A DNA stretch of 64,000 bases, from positions 60,874 through 124,873 of the forward strand of contig VTPC01004631.1 of assembly GCA_011009095.1 (NCBI GenBank), written 5' to 3'. The position numbers and the translations under genes were made by a program. Numbering within the stretch: the first letter of the stretch is position 1; each line of letters opens with the position of its first letter. Under the pieces are notes generated by a model that worked only from the letters and a program-made list of their open reading frames with translations, was not told the origin of the DNA and did no database searches. Below, piece by piece: positions 1-12,170 of this stretch. The stretch is from Ignelater luminosus (lineage: Eukaryota > Arthropoda > Insecta > Coleoptera > Elateridae).

Positions 1-18
1 ATTTCACCAATTTATCTA

Positions 19-460
19 CAGTGTGTCCACATTTCAATGCTCACTATTGGGATCTTGGAAATTGTAAGAGATACAAAGTCGGTTAAATTAGAAAAGATTT
101 GGCTATTTTGGAGATCAGTTTACTTATGCTTTTGTTTTTTTAAAAAAGTTCACGGCTTACTAAATATTTGCTAAAAACGAAATTATCTTATTTTTTTCAA
201 GTGAAATATCTCAGGAAAGAGCAAAGATAGAAAAGAACAGCAAAGAGGGTGTTTCAAAGAATTTACTTTGAAACACAAAAAAATTATTTTCGCAATTGTC
301 TTTTGTTTTACTTCGGTGGTAAAACGTAAATCCAAATCTTTTCTAATGGAATGCCTACTTGATTTCCATATTACTGAACTGCATGCAATCTTTTCTAATT
401 TAACCGACTTCGTATCTCTTACAATTTCCCAATAATGAGCATCGAAATGTGAACACACTG
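19..460. mobile_element. TA-flanked MITE with ~80-bp terminal inverted repeats
   Basis: The first ~85 bases, starting CAGTGTGTCC, are repeated in inverted orientation at about 383-460, ending in the complement CACACTG. Both outer edges are flanked by TA (17-18 and 461-462), the target duplication of Tc1/mariner-superfamily elements. The left arm carries a few extra bases (ATCTTGG, about 52-58) absent from the right arm. The interior has no convincing coding capacity, so this is a non-autonomous element. A related sequence starts at 54304. Confidence 0.8.
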
Positions 461-1189
461 TATATTATCAAGTTTTTCTTTAAAATATTCTTTCCCCACC
501 GAGAAAAATTTTTTAATTCAAACATTTATAAATTGAATAAATAATTTACCTAAAATGTACCATTACGCAAAGTTGTAGTCTTTTAGACTTGAGGTGATTG
601 TGAAGATGTAAAAAGAATATCCATATAAGTCTCAGTCTCAAGTATTTGACGTTATTTTGTAGGAATCTTAAATGAAGTTTCATTATCATTGATAATAAAT
701 TAAAATTTGGCAGTCTTAAGATCATACAGGTGTATAATAATATTAAACAATAGGATGTCTTCATAAATTTTCCACTACTCTAATTTTCAGTGTATGAAAC
801 TGTCTATTTAATGAAAGAGGTTTTAGTGGAAAACCATAACTAATTGTAAGCAAATTTTTCAATTTTAGAAACTATGTATAAAAAAATGTAAATAACTAGT
901 AACTTGTAATTACTTAATTTTCTTTTTTGGTAATGAATTATCTATAAATTGCAAGTTATCATTTATAACAAACTTGATAGAATTGATAGAAAAATATTAA
1001 CAATTACGGAAATCAAGATTATATTTTGATCTTAGAAATTACAAAGATAAATCTTACTAGAAAACAATCTAGGATAAACCATAGAGTTGTTGGCCACCGT
1101 AGAATTAATTTTCTACTTCTCTGGTATACTAATTGGCCGCTAGTCAATTTTTACACTTTTAAAAAAAAAAAGGTATTTATCTGCAGGAA

Positions 1190-2300
1190 ATGCCTAAAGT
1201 CGCAAAACAAAAACAGTATTCTAAATGCTATTTGGAGCACTCGATTCGAGAAGCACTTAGTGCTATTGAAAATGGCTTGGGGCAGCATCAGGAAGCCTAA
1301 AGTTTGGTATCCCAAGAGTTACATTACAATTTAGATTAAGTACAAAATTTAAAAAAATTTCATGGTCCAAACTCTATATTGACTGTACAAGGAAAAAATT
1401 TATTGAAAAAGTGGATAATAACGTCCTATATGAAAGGGTTTCCTCAGCGAGAACAAGACATGAAGAAATTTGTTAAGAGAATTTTTGGATGCTGTTTCAA
1501 GACAAAATCCATTTACAAATAGTAAGCTTGGTACCAGCTAGCCTTTTTAAAAAGACATCTAGACATTGGTTTAAGAACATCACAGGTTGTGACTTCTGCA
1601 AGTTCAAACGTATCTGAAGGGGATATAAAAAAAATGGTTTGAATCTGTAGGACAGTATTTGGATGAAAAGGATTTAAAGTATATCCTTCAGGACTCAAAA
1701 AGGGTTTACAACAGAGATAAGATGAATTTTATGTTATGTCCCAAAAATAAGAAAGTGTTGGCTCCAAGAGGCAGCCGCAACATTTATAAGATAGAGCATA
1801 ATTCCAAAGTCAGTTTAAAGGTTACATTTACGTTCTCTGCGAATGGAAAGACCACACCACCAATTATAATCTATCCTTATAAAAGGCTGCCACAAGAAAT
1901 AGTAAAATCAGTGCCCAAGGGTTGGAGACTTGATTGTATGGAAAAGGGATGAATAACAAAAGAAGCCTTTTATGTATACATTGGGAATGTATTATATCCT
2001 CACTTAAAAGAAAATCATGTGATATTTCCAATGATCTTTTTTTTGAAGTAATCACCAAAGAAAGATTTGCTCATGTTTTGGAGAAGGCTATACAAGATTC
2101 TTTGTGCCAGCTACAATAGAGAAAAGTTTTCGAGCATGTGGGCTTTGCCCATGGGATAGTTCAACTATTGATTTCATTAAATGCTTAGGCAAGAATAAAT
2201 GTAAAGAAAGTATCCCGAAACCAGAACAATGTGAAAATGGTCTATTAACATTCATAAAGTTTAAAAATATTTGTGGAATAAATACAGTATAAAAGTTCAA
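1190..2300 (+). pseudogene. Decayed pogo/Tigger-like transposase
   Basis: The ATG at 1190 opens a helix-turn-helix region of the pipsqueak/CENP-B type. It reads MPKVAKQKQYSKCYLEHSIR and, after a frameshift near 1288, continues in another frame as FGIPRVTLQFRL. A catalytic-core segment at about 1660-1950 contains NRDKMNF, the counterpart of the usual NADETGF with the first Asp kept, then KKVLAPRGS and PPIIIYPYKRLP. After a stop at 1950 it reads through ITKEAFYVYIGNVLYPHL to about 2045. It then jumps to ERFAHVLEKAI and, after another frameshift, FRACGLCPWDSSTIDFIKCLG. The stretch that would hold the second and third catalytic acids is deleted. The family mobilises DNA by a DDE reaction; this copy cannot be active. 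Confidence 0.8.
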
Positions 2301-2486
2301 AAATTTTGAAGAAGACAAAACTTACAATGAAGATCTTTTAAAACTATACAACATATAGAAATATTTCAAAAGAAACTTGAAGGAACAAAATGACAACGTA
2401 AGTAACGATAGCCACGAACCTCGAGAATAAGGAAATGATATAAATATTGAACAAAACATACAGGAAATTTACACTAAAAAAGATAT

Positions 2487-2750
2487 TTGGGCAGCGATGT
2501 CCTGGAAGCTTCAACAAAAGAACTGTATATTTGCACTAGTAAAAATTTCTGTACAGTGATTAATAATACACCAGAAGCTACAAATAAACAATTTAAACTT
2601 TGCAGTAGCAGTATAGAACACTTTAATTCCTGTGATATGAAAGAGGCTGAGGAGAGAGATTATGACTTCAATATGAACAGTTTATCAGAAAAATCCTGCA
2701 CGATAGATGAAGAAAAATATGAAAATAATGGTAAAGATTTTGACTTGTGA
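2487..2750 (+). pseudogene. Unassigned open segment downstream of the pogo-like transposase
   Basis: An 87-residue acidic, serine-rich open frame directly downstream of the decayed transposase and in the same direction. Pogo/Tigger-like proteins often end in a variable acidic region, so it may be the C-terminal extension of the element. I see no domain, and its coding status is inferred only from position and composition. Confidence 0.3.
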
Positions 2751-3257
2751 TTTTACAAAATGATATGGATTCTAATGTTGTAATTGAATACATTTGTAAC
2801 AGCAGATAAAGGAAACCAACCACTATCACCAGAAATATAATGATATAATGGATAAAGCTTACCTTATTCGCCACATCTTACTACTTACAGAAGACTTTTA
2901 CAGCTCGTATCACAGGATAGTGTTGCCAATAATTAATTCACCTCTCTTTAACTAAATTATCTTCAATTACACCCAAGAAACGGTTTTTGATTCACTTATT
3001 GTCAATAAAACACAAGACATTAACTGAATAAATTTAATATTATTAAAACGATTAATCAGACTAACAAAAAAGGTACGAAATTAATAACTGTTTCTTTTCA
3101 ACAAATAAAATGCAACCGAATATAAAATCAAACTTCAATTATTACGAAATGAGTTAAATAATAATTATTACAGCTACAAAAAGGTCTTACAGCACGAAAA
3201 TTATTAAACTATTATAAATGAAATATAAAAAAATACTTGAAACGTCCAAATATATTA

Positions 3258-3338
3258 GAGAACTACTTTCATTGACAAATTATTGAGAACTACTTTCAAT
3301 AACAAAATATGGAGAACTACTCTGAAAATTATAATTCG
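3258..3338. repeat. Three imperfect 27-bp tandem repeats
   Basis: Units begin at 3258, 3285 and 3312, each starting GAGAACTACT; the third is the most diverged. They lie in a non-coding AT-rich block (about 2920-3650) that separates the main part of the pogo-like element from its apparent tail. Confidence 0.7.
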
Positions 3339-3744
3339 TTCCCTTTTATAACCTTATTTACCGCCCATGATAAGGCATTGTTTCTTAGTATATGTGGTGC
3401 CGAATGTCTCACGCATTTTACAGAATTATACTAGGTGGTCCTTCTTGAAAGTACATCAGTGCTGCACCTACCTAGAAAAAATAACTGTTCCCTTGAAATC
3501 CCACAAAGGCTTTTACTGGTAACTAACAAATATTTCTTTTCGAAGGAATTTCTAAATGTTGTGCAACATTTCTTAAATTAACTTAAATTCTATAACTTAC
3601 TATTTCCAACAACATTGATAACTTTGAACGAACGACTGAAATTCCTGAAACTATGAATTTGAATAAAACTCTTGATGATTTTATAAATCTGACCCAAAAC
3701 TACAGAACGAAAAGGAAAAAAACAATCCAAAAAATTACCCTTTG

Positions 3745-4258
3745 TGTTAACTTCTACAGGATGGAAAGAAATTCATAATAGAAAAGAGCAAGCAAAAAAG
3801 AATGCCGAGGCACAAAAAGAAGGAAAAAGGCTAATTAGACTAGAAAAATGAAAACAACAGAAAGTCCAGCAAATGGTGATAAAGAAGGCTAAAACAAATG
3901 AGAAACAAATTGGAAAAAGAAATTCCAAAAAAGATAAAGTGTTAACCCCAGAAGAAATAATCCTATTGACGTGGCCAAAAAACAATTGTTTCAGGATGAT
4001 TACAATAAAAAGAATGACATTTTGTCTAATATTACCATAAAAAGTTCGACTACTATGTGCTCCATTGAATACAAATTTAAAAATCCTAAAATTTATAAAG
4101 GCCTATGTTACATCTGTGCATGCAATATTTCAGAGAGTAGATTTGGAATGAAATGTTTCACCTGTAACAGAACTTACCACATTCGATGCATTATAAAAAA
4201 TGTTACTAATGATGAAAACCAAGTTTTTCAATGTAGTGCTTGTAAATGTAAAAAATAG
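3745..4258 (+). pseudogene. C-terminal part of the pogo-like element with PHD-like zinc finger
   Basis: A lysine/glutamate-rich, coiled-coil-like stretch (GWKEIHNRKEQAKKNAEAQK, from about 3760) is broken by stops. It is followed in another frame by 3971-4258, whose second half reads CYICACNISESRFGMKCFTC, then a His-x2-Cys pair and a final CSACKCKK. This Cys4-His-Cys3 spacing is typical of a PHD/RING-type zinc finger, which Tigger-like transposases of insects can carry at their C-terminus. I infer that it belongs with the transposase at 1190-2300, separated by about 1.4 kb of later insertion and decay. It could instead be an unrelated fragment. Confidence 0.5.
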
Positions 4259-4259
4259 A

Positions 4260-5370
4260 TTTGCGAAAGTTATATTATTTTGTCAGAATTTAGCCTAAGG
4301 TTTGTATTACTGTTTTTTTTAATAAATTCAATTAAAAATATCATTTTATGTTTTTTGTTACATATAAAAAATTAAAAACCTCTGGCCAATGACTGTGGTT
4401 TTTTCAACTTCCTAGTAAAAATATTTTTGTTAAATTCTGTATACTAGCTAATTGAAAAACGTTGATACCAATGTAAAAAGTAAGATAAAATTATCATCAA
4501 ATTGCAGAGTTAAAAATGTCATACACCAACGCTTAAGTGGCCAATAACTGTACAGTTTACCCTATTAGGCTGGCCAACTGTTTCAAAGAGTAGAAAAGAA
4601 AAAGTCCATATTTAAAAAAATGAAATTAATGATAGGTTCAAAAAGATAGAATGTATCAAAGATCTCTAAACTCTAGTTGATAGACGGAAAAAGCTTGTCC
4701 CGCAAATGCATAGTTCATTTCTGAATATCAAAAAGTTAAAAATCAAAAATTTTACTTTTTCTTAATATTTTGGAAATTGTAGTGTATACTCAATTTCTTT
4801 TCAACATACAGAAACTTGCTTCATTCTAGAAATTTTGTTATTGCAGTGTTAATGATTCTAATATTCAGAATTAAATTTGATACATGTACATTAATATTAA
4901 CATTTGCTAGTCAATTTAATTCAGGAAGAGATGTTTCATATCTGTTTCTTCTTAATAATTATTCATTTTATGTTTAATTCTAACTCGTTTATAATAAAAT
5001 TAATTTTTCTGAAGTCTAGCTATACATAATGAGTGTTTCAAAACTAAAATCAAGGTAACCTATGCACTAATAAATGTTTGTTAAGTAATGAATCTTCAAT
5101 GATGTTTTAAGACTGATAGTAGTAATTTTATAAGGGAAATGAAATATGTTTTGTAATTTATTAACTGAGCTTAATTATGAGATTTTTGAAACACTCATTA
5201 CAAGTATTTCATAATTTAGACTTCATTATTCTGCTTTGTTGAAATATTCTTTTAAATTTTATTTTCTCATTCTGCATCTATTAACTTTTCTTTTTATAAC
5301 GATTGTGGTACATAGTACATCAACTTTTTTTAAGCTATAATTGTACAAAAAAAATACTTTTTTTGTTTGT
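4260..5370. other. AT-rich stretch without recognised features
   Basis: I see no open frame with family resemblance, no long inverted repeat and no RNA gene here. Composition is strongly A+T with short homopolymer runs. Confidence 0.6.
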
Positions 5371-5373
5371 TTA

Positions 5374-5860
5374 GTGCCACTTTACACAATAACAAATTTT
5401 TTATAAAATTTGGTATCTAATTTGCTACATAACAAATTTTTTAAAACAGGTTCTAAATACTGATGAATTTGTTACCAAATCGGCGCACTACATCGGCGCA
5501 AAGCAACCACTAAGTTTGAGGTTAAGTTCAATAGCATTTGATCGAAAATGTGGTTATCCGTGGTTGTTTCTCAGGTGCAAGTATTTTATAATTATTTGTA
5601 ATAATAATAAAAAATGAGTTGGTCAAAAGAACAAGTGATGTTGTTAATTGACGAATATCAAATATTTATTTGTCAACCAATGGCAAGGTCAAATATTATG
5701 CGTAGTTGCTATCTGCACATATTTTCTTATAAATTTGTTTTCAAATTTGTTATAACGTGTTATACATGATGTTTTATAAATAAGAATTTTTATCATAAAA
5801 AATTTAAGTGAAATTTGTTCAGAAATTTTATAAAAAATTTGTTACCGTGTAAAGCGGCAC
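5374..5860. mobile_element. PIF/Harbinger-like non-autonomous element
   Basis: Terminal inverted repeats of about 39 bp (GTGCCACTTTACACAATAAC on the left; GTGCCGCTTTACACGGTAAC as the complement of the right end) enclose 487 bp. The 3-bp sequence TTA flanks both sides (5371-5373 and 5861-5863), the TWA-type duplication of PIF/Harbinger elements. The inside holds a short open segment from 5614 that resembles the start of a Myb/SANT-like DNA-binding domain (see next entry), so it looks like an internally deleted copy of an element with a Myb-like ORF. Confidence 0.8.
5614..5770 (+). pseudogene. Myb/SANT-like domain remnant inside the Harbinger-like element
   Basis: The ATG at 5614 opens MSWSKEQVMLLIDEYQ, which matches the first helix of the Myb/SANT-like or MADF-like domain found in proteins that partner PIF/Harbinger transposases. 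Resemblance fades after about 25 residues and the frame ends near 5770. It is a remnant, not a working gene. Confidence 0.5.
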
Positions 5861-5924
5861 TTACACAATAAATAATCTACAGTTTAATGTCACAACATTA
5901 TTGTTATTTTGTTTTTTATTATAG

Positions 5925-6046
5925 GCATGATGCAACATAGAAGAAGTAGATCAATTAACACTGATCCAACGGTGGTATCACCACTGTTGCATCCCTCTAC
6001 ATCAAGTGCCCTCAACTACAATAGTATAACACCTATCAACACATAA
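5925..6046 (+). CDS. Candidate last coding exon of an unrecognised gene
   Basis: A strong acceptor (T-rich tract, then TTATTATAG ending at 5924) opens a frame that, after two bases completing a split codon, reads MMQHRRSRSINTDPTVVSPL and runs 39 residues to the TAA at 6044-6046. The tail is rich in Ser, Thr, Pro and Asn, as in a disordered C-terminus. AATAAA signals at 6351-6360 fit a 3' UTR of about 300 bases. No upstream exon was found in the window; the preceding sequence is transposon-derived, so earlier exons would lie further off. I do not recognise the protein. A chance acceptor plus short frame is possible. Confidence 0.4.
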
Positions 6047-6350
6047 ATAGACTTTACATTTACTTAGGTACTTTATAATAGCACTTGATAGAAGTTTTAA
6101 ATGACACATTTTTAGGAACATTCAATTTGTTAACTCTGTTTTGTTTTATATTTAAACAGCTTCTCTCATATTTTATATTTCTTTTTAGTACTGTTTGTAT
6201 ATGAATTCATTTGGCTTATTTATTATAATTGTACATGTTTACTGGATAGAATCTTAACCAAAGTATTTATTTTTTTAAAAACTTTTAGTTTAGGAATGAA
6301 AGGTATTATTACTTCCTTTGAAATAAGTATGCTACGTTAAATTATTAGAT

Positions 6351-6360
6351 AATAAATAAA
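6351..6360 (+). terminator. Possible polyadenylation signals
   Basis: Overlapping AATAAA hexamers about 305 bases after the stop codon of the candidate terminal exon. In DNA this AT-rich the motif alone is weak evidence. Confidence 0.35.
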
Positions 6361-8380
6361 AGACTGTCTGCATTTTATTTATTTATGTGTGAAATATTTT
6401 TTTATAACATATCTAACAATTTTAAAATAACATTGAAGAATAGGAGTAGGTATTTATTAAAGTGCAGACATTTTTAAAATTGTTATTAATTCAAAATTAT
6501 TTAAATCCAAATGAAATATTAGCATTTAACTATAATCTCTTAAATTGTAACACATTTTTTAATTTTAAAATAATTTCAAGATGTAACTAGTCTTTATGTA
6601 CCAGATGTAAAGAAGGTCGTAAATATTTGTAAAATTTTAATAACCTTGTTTGTAATGTTTTTCTTATTTGCACCTGTTGAAGTGTGAAATGTGCAGACAA
6701 ACTGATAAGTAGAAAGAGTACTTAATTAAAATATGCATGGAAAAAAGAAATAACTGGAATCTTGAAGAGAGGAGCACGTCAAACTCCTTTTCTCTGAGAT
6801 TCTAATTATCTCTTGTTGTATGTATTCTACTTGAGTGTTCTTTACATTTATTAATTTATTTATGTCCTAGATCCATCAATATAACTCACCGTTTTTCTTA
6901 GAGTTGTTAAGTAGTAAATCTTTTTACTTGATTAAATCCTGTAAAATTGTTTTTATGCATTAAAAATATTAAATTATTCCCTTTACATCTTGTACATTTT
7001 ATCTCTTTAATAAAACCTGTTCAACACTCTCTTATAATTAGTTATAATAGACTGCTATATTTTCTCGCCGTGGTAATTATTTTGATCAAGTCCAAGCTAA
7101 CTTAATTCATTTACTTAATTCCTGCTATGTTTCAGAAAACTGAAAGAGAAAAGTTTAGCAATGAAGCTAAAAAGATTGTAATAACTTTGTAGTTGGCAGG
7201 AACATGTTTATTATTACGTACAGAAGTACTTTTTATCATTTAGATTAATCAGGCTAGTTGTTCTAGTAGGCTGTGTTAGAAGACTGCAGTTTTTATAAGT
7301 GAAGAACTGTAATAAAAGGCAAACTATTTATACTTAAGTGCAGATTTGAATAGTAAGAAGTACTTCTGGTTTTTTATTTCGCTTTAGTATACAATTATTT
7401 TCCTAATTGTTAATATATCTTACACAAACAACAAAGTGCTTTTATAAAAATACAAGTTAGTTTGGTTTCAGTTTTTTTTTTTCTGATATATACGTATAAG
7501 TTTGGTTTTGTGAGTAAAACACTTTTGTAGGGTGGTGTCCCAAAAACTGTCCATTAGGTATAGTTATTGCTCATTTATTTTTAATTTAGATTAATCACAG
7601 GGTATTGTAGGTAATCTTTTATAAATTTATTAAACGCTGAGTTGTTTGTAATTTGCCAGTGTGTAAAAATATTAAATATGATACTGTACGATGATGTGGT
7701 AATTATGCATGATGAATGTGTGTTACTAATATCACTGTTCTATTTAAATGATTAAATTAAAAGAACATGAACAGAGATGTAAATTTTGTATCTGGTAAAT
7801 TTTATAAAACAGAAGATCATTGATTAGTTTTATTAACATTCCACATTCATAAGTAATTCTCTGTTGCAGAAGGAAAGGATGTATTATTTGTGCTTGCTTC
7901 ATTATTTTCATAAGATGTTTGAAAGTAAAGGCACTATTAGTTAAATGAAGATTTGTATGGTATATTGCTGTTTATGAAATTATGTTTAATAAATGTATAC
8001 TTTGTATAATCTTTTGTATTACTTATTCACATAATTTATATCCTCATCACACATATCCAATATTTGTATAATTGTAATAAACATACTCCTGTTTCACACC
8101 TTATTCAGGATAATTGATATCTTTAAATGAGGACTTATTCGACTTTCCTGTAAAAAGTTAAAGCTTCAATAAGGGTCTTTTTTTATTCCCAATGTTATAT
8201 TAGGTGTATTCTAATAAATAAACAAAAAACAGTATCTAAACTTACTAAAAATTAGATTTTGTTTTAATTGCTATTAAAGATTAGAAGTTTGAATTATAGA
8301 AAGGCAAAATAAGAAATTCTTTTCTAAAGCTAAATTGCATTCCTTGACCAATATCAAACCTACTTTGCCTTATAATTTTT
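6361..8380. other. AT-rich stretch, nothing recognised
   Basis: Long A/T-rich sequence with many stops in all frames. It could include a long 3' UTR of the candidate plus-strand gene, but nothing beyond position supports this. Confidence 0.5.
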
Positions 8381-8384
8381 TTTC

Positions 8385-8745
8385 CTAAAGTGCACCATTT
8401 CTGAGATATAGGGTGTCAAAGTTTAATTGAAAACGAGAAATTGTAAGTTTGATACTTGTATCTTGGAAATAGTGGGAAATTTGTGGAAAAAAGTGATATG
8501 GCTTAATTTCTATAGAGGAAAGCAATGCAAATAATTGTATCCTATTTCTGAGATAATGTATGACCGTACCATAGGCCATTGAATTTGAGAGGTTTAGAAA
8601 AATTCAGTTTTACTTAAAAATGACGCAGGCTTAGAATAACAAGTTTCAGATGCATACTTATAGGAATTTTTTCCTTAAGATCACTTGAAGAATCACCTCT
8701 CCAAGTTTGTTACTATATTTAAGTTACACCCTGTATATTACTTGT
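8385..8745. repeat. Probable MITE-like repeat with CACCCTGTATA edge
   Basis: The segment begins with a 'ctgagatatagggtgtc' phrase and closes with 'ttacaccctgtatatt', ends typical of TA-flanked insect MITEs. A second 'ctgagataatgtatgac' phrase occurs near 8551. Arms could not be matched well, so the boundaries are approximate. Confidence 0.35.
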
Positions 8746-9319
8746 AAGTTTTATGACAACTTACAAATACCATTAATTATATCCTGTGATCAAAAAACAA
8801 ATCATTGAAGCATGTCATGACAGACAAATCCATAAAGGCGTACCTGATATTGAAGAAGTTGTTGTTTACATATGACATACTGTTGGTGTCAAATTACACT
8901 GTAAGTTTCTCATTTTACACATACGCAATCTTTCCTTTGGGTTACTTTGATTAATTCGTTTTTGATTGCGTTATACCAACCAAAGGAACATGATATTTAA
9001 CAAAGCCATAATAATAATAATAATAAATCTATCTAGTAAACAGTGCAAAAAGAATATAGGTAAGTTGGGTAAATTAAACCTGTTTTGTCTCAGAATTTGC
9101 GTCAACATGCGAGTTGTTCTTGAGTACATCCTGTATTACATTCACATTCATATTTGAAAGATGTAGCTTGTAACGTTTTACAAGATTTTGAATATTCTAT
9201 GTGTGAACTGTGAAGTATTTCTTGTTTTCATTTTGATTGATTGATTTTCTCATATTGCCTTGTTTTTATTTATCAATGAGCTTTCTATTCCAATTTTTCA
9301 ATCATTATCATCCATAATA

Positions 9320-9749
9320 CAGTGTTCATAAATGTTTCTGGATCCGGTGGGCTGTGAAATCATGCCTGCGGCTGCATTTGCCGCCTTTTGAAAAACAATA
9401 TGTATTAGAATGTTTGTCACGTTACACGCATTGCATCGTTGTTATGATGGTTGCCTAATCGTATGTTTTTTAAGAATTAATAAGTTAAAATTAGTTGTTA
9501 AACCTACTTCAGTCATGAAAAAGACTTTTTCGTACAATAAGCGCAATTAGAGAGAAAAAATGTAGAACAATACAACAAATTTCAGCACAAGATCAACTAA
9601 ATTGATAAATGCAGGAGAACGACGTTTGCAATTGGCAAATGACAGAAAACAAATACATACTTATTTGTTATTGAAATAAATCAGCAAAGCAGCACATCAA
9701 AATTAGATTCCACAGCCAACTAGACCCAGAAACATTTATGAACACTTTG
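9320..9749. mobile_element. TA-flanked MITE starting CAGTGTTCAT
   Basis: About 45-bp terminal inverted repeats: the left arm CAGTGTTCATAAATGTTTCT pairs with the complement of AGAAACATTTATGAACACTTTG at the right end. Both edges carry TA (9318-9319 and 9750-9751). The 430-bp body has no intact gene. It belongs to the Tc1/mariner-type MITEs by target site and termini. Confidence 0.75.
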
Positions 9750-9793
9750 TATACATAAGGTTGCCAGACGTGTGTGGGTGCCCCACCTGACAC

Positions 9794-9870
9794 GTTCTTT
9801 GCGGCAAACTTTCCTTCTCGTGATAAAAAGATACACTTTACTCACTTGTTGCATAAATAACTATTTTATT
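9794..9870 (+). repeat. Dispersed repeat fragment, copy 1
   Basis: The phrase 'aaactttccttctcg' followed by 'aaaaagatacac' and 'ttgttgcataaataac' recurs at 27936-27990, so this is a piece of a dispersed element. Neither copy shows clear ends. Confidence 0.6.
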
Positions 9871-10225
9871 ATTTTATATACAGGGCGTGACAATGTCACT
9901 TTTTTATCTTAAATATGATGGTATACGTATCTTTAAACATTTGGATTCTCCATGGAATCTGCTTTTTATCAATATAGGTTTGCCATGTCTATGATGCATC
10001 ATTTAGCAATAATTTTTAAAAACCAAATATTTTTCGTTTTATAGGTTTGCATTAGTGGACTGTGGGTCACAGACAATTTAAGCAACAGGATTAAGTAGTT
10101 TTTGCACATGCATGATCATGATAACTGGCTGTCAGAGTGCATCAAGAAAATGTATAAAAAGATAGCGCTTTCTAGTTTAACCATTTGCAGCATTTTTTAA
10201 ACACAGACCAGCTTATAGTGGTTAA

Positions 10226-10461
10226 ACAAGTAAACCAACTCTTACGAAAAGCGAGAAACTAACTCGGAAACAAAATGTTGATGTTGAATGATATTTCTGC
10301 GTTTCTATAATAGATGTCAAGACGATTGTACATGCACGCCAAATGAGTAAAAGTAATGACATCTGCTCGAACATACCCGTATTACTGCTAAACTATTAGT
10401 TGAAGGTCATCAGACAGCGTTTGAAAAGAACAAAGGACTTTTAAAGAGTTGGTTTACTTGT
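10226..10461. mobile_element. Short MITE with TAA flanks
   Basis: Perfect 17-bp terminal inverted repeats (ACAAGTAAACCAACTCT and its complement) enclose 236 bp. TAA lies immediately outside both ends (10223-10225 and 10462-10464), consistent with a PIF/Harbinger-like TWA duplication. No coding capacity. Confidence 0.7.
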
Positions 10462-10464
10462 TAA

Positions 10465-11876
10465 TAACTGTACGCTGCACGGAATTCACACCAAACAGTG
10501 ACCCTTGATTGAGCAAACATAACTGAAGGGTAGTAAAGCAGACCAACACAGAACGTTACTGAACAAATGCTATAAAGTTTCGAAAACCAGAAGGTATGTA
10601 TGAAGACAAGAATAATCGGTTTAAATCAAGCAACCTCTGACTGAGATATATCTTTTTGGCTGAAACAGTCTTAACGAAACAGGCAACGCTACCGTCCTTG
10701 TTAAGAATTGGCTAGATTTGAGCATTCTTCTGCATTCGTAAATTGCATTTTTTTTGGAAGAAGAAAGTATCGAAGTTTGGTCAGAAATTGTTGTGGTAAT
10801 GTAAGGAAGGTGGCGAGGGGAAGCGTATTACAACTTTTAATTACGAGAAAACTTATTCTATGCGGGCTTTCGTAAGTGCAACAAAATATTCTTCATCCTT
10901 CTCTGCAAAAAGTTCTGTGACATTTTTCGAAGTTAGTTTGCTTTTTAGCATATTGCACAATAAATGGTATTGCTTTTAACAATTCTTTAGAACGCCTCTT
11001 CACTTTCTTTGTTTTAGCATCTTACTTATTTACGTTACCAGACCGGAAACAGCTCCTGTAAAGCATTACGGTATTTTAATAATTTGACATGTATGTAAGA
11101 GTAAGTTTCATGAGTACTTAGAAAATGTACAGATTCTTGCATAAATAATGTTGCAGTTTGTTTTTTAAATAAAATAAGTCTAATTTTGTATTAATTATCC
11201 AAAATCTCCTAAGGGAATACACATATTTTGCCTGATTAATGCTTAATCTGATTTTGAGTAGGCATTTGATCAATCCATTCATTAAAATACTGAATTGCGA
11301 CATTATGTATGCAATAGACTGTATGTTACATGTTTGGAAACGCTCTTAAATCTGCCTACGTGTCTTATAAAGAAACTGCGTTCAGACTATAGTAATGCAA
11401 ACTACTATTATGTATTCCATTTATTTATGGTAGGTAGCTTTTGCTACGAATGTATATTATTCAAAACATTTTTGCAGAGAAAAACAGACCAAACGCTGAT
11501 GAGATGGAATGAAAAGCTTTTCTTATGCACCCACCAGTACTACTAGGGTTTGAATTAAATTGCTCAATTTGTTCAAAAGTTGTTAGAGAAAGTGTGATTG
11601 TGTGGTAATCTGACGTCATCTTTGAGTCACCATAACTCTTGAACAAACAAAGAAAAACTTTGTCATCAAATGCCCTCAAGTTACCCGTGGGCACTACCCT
11701 TATTATAATATTAGATACATCCATAGAATAATATAGTTACCCACAGTCAACATGATGGCACTTTGATCATTGAGTTCTTTGCAAGTTTATAGGAATATCT
11801 CACCTAATATCTTATTATTTACAACTATTTCATTGATACAAATGTATAGTACAAGAACCACTGATAGAAAAAGAAC
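10465..11876. other. No recognised features
   Basis: Mixed AT-rich sequence. Short frames at 11295-11546 (plus) and 11461-11724 (minus) show no family resemblance and overlap each other in opposite directions. Confidence 0.5.
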
Positions 11877-12093
11877 ACCTGAATCCTAACTTTCTGGAGA
11901 GAAAAGTATCTAGGTACTCTGCTGACAATTTCAACGACCTAGCATGCGCTCGTAAAGCAAATTATGAAAAAGCCTAGTTTTTCCACCATTCCTAACTATC
12001 TGGCGTTTATAAATTTTTGTAAAGTAACGAAATACAAGTATTTTGGTGAAACCGCCAGAACGCTACACATTGGCCGTAAGTTAGGATTCAGGT
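11877..12093. mobile_element. Small inverted-repeat element
   Basis: A perfect 16-bp terminal inverted repeat (ACCTGAATCCTAACTT at 11877-11892; its complement at 12078-12093) encloses about 217 bp of non-coding sequence. No convincing target duplication is visible. Confidence 0.55.
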
Positions 12094-12170
12094 CTTTTTT
12101 TTCTATCAATGGCTCTTGTTACTATATTATATACAATGCTGTATATTAAAAAACGAATGGGGAATTGCAC

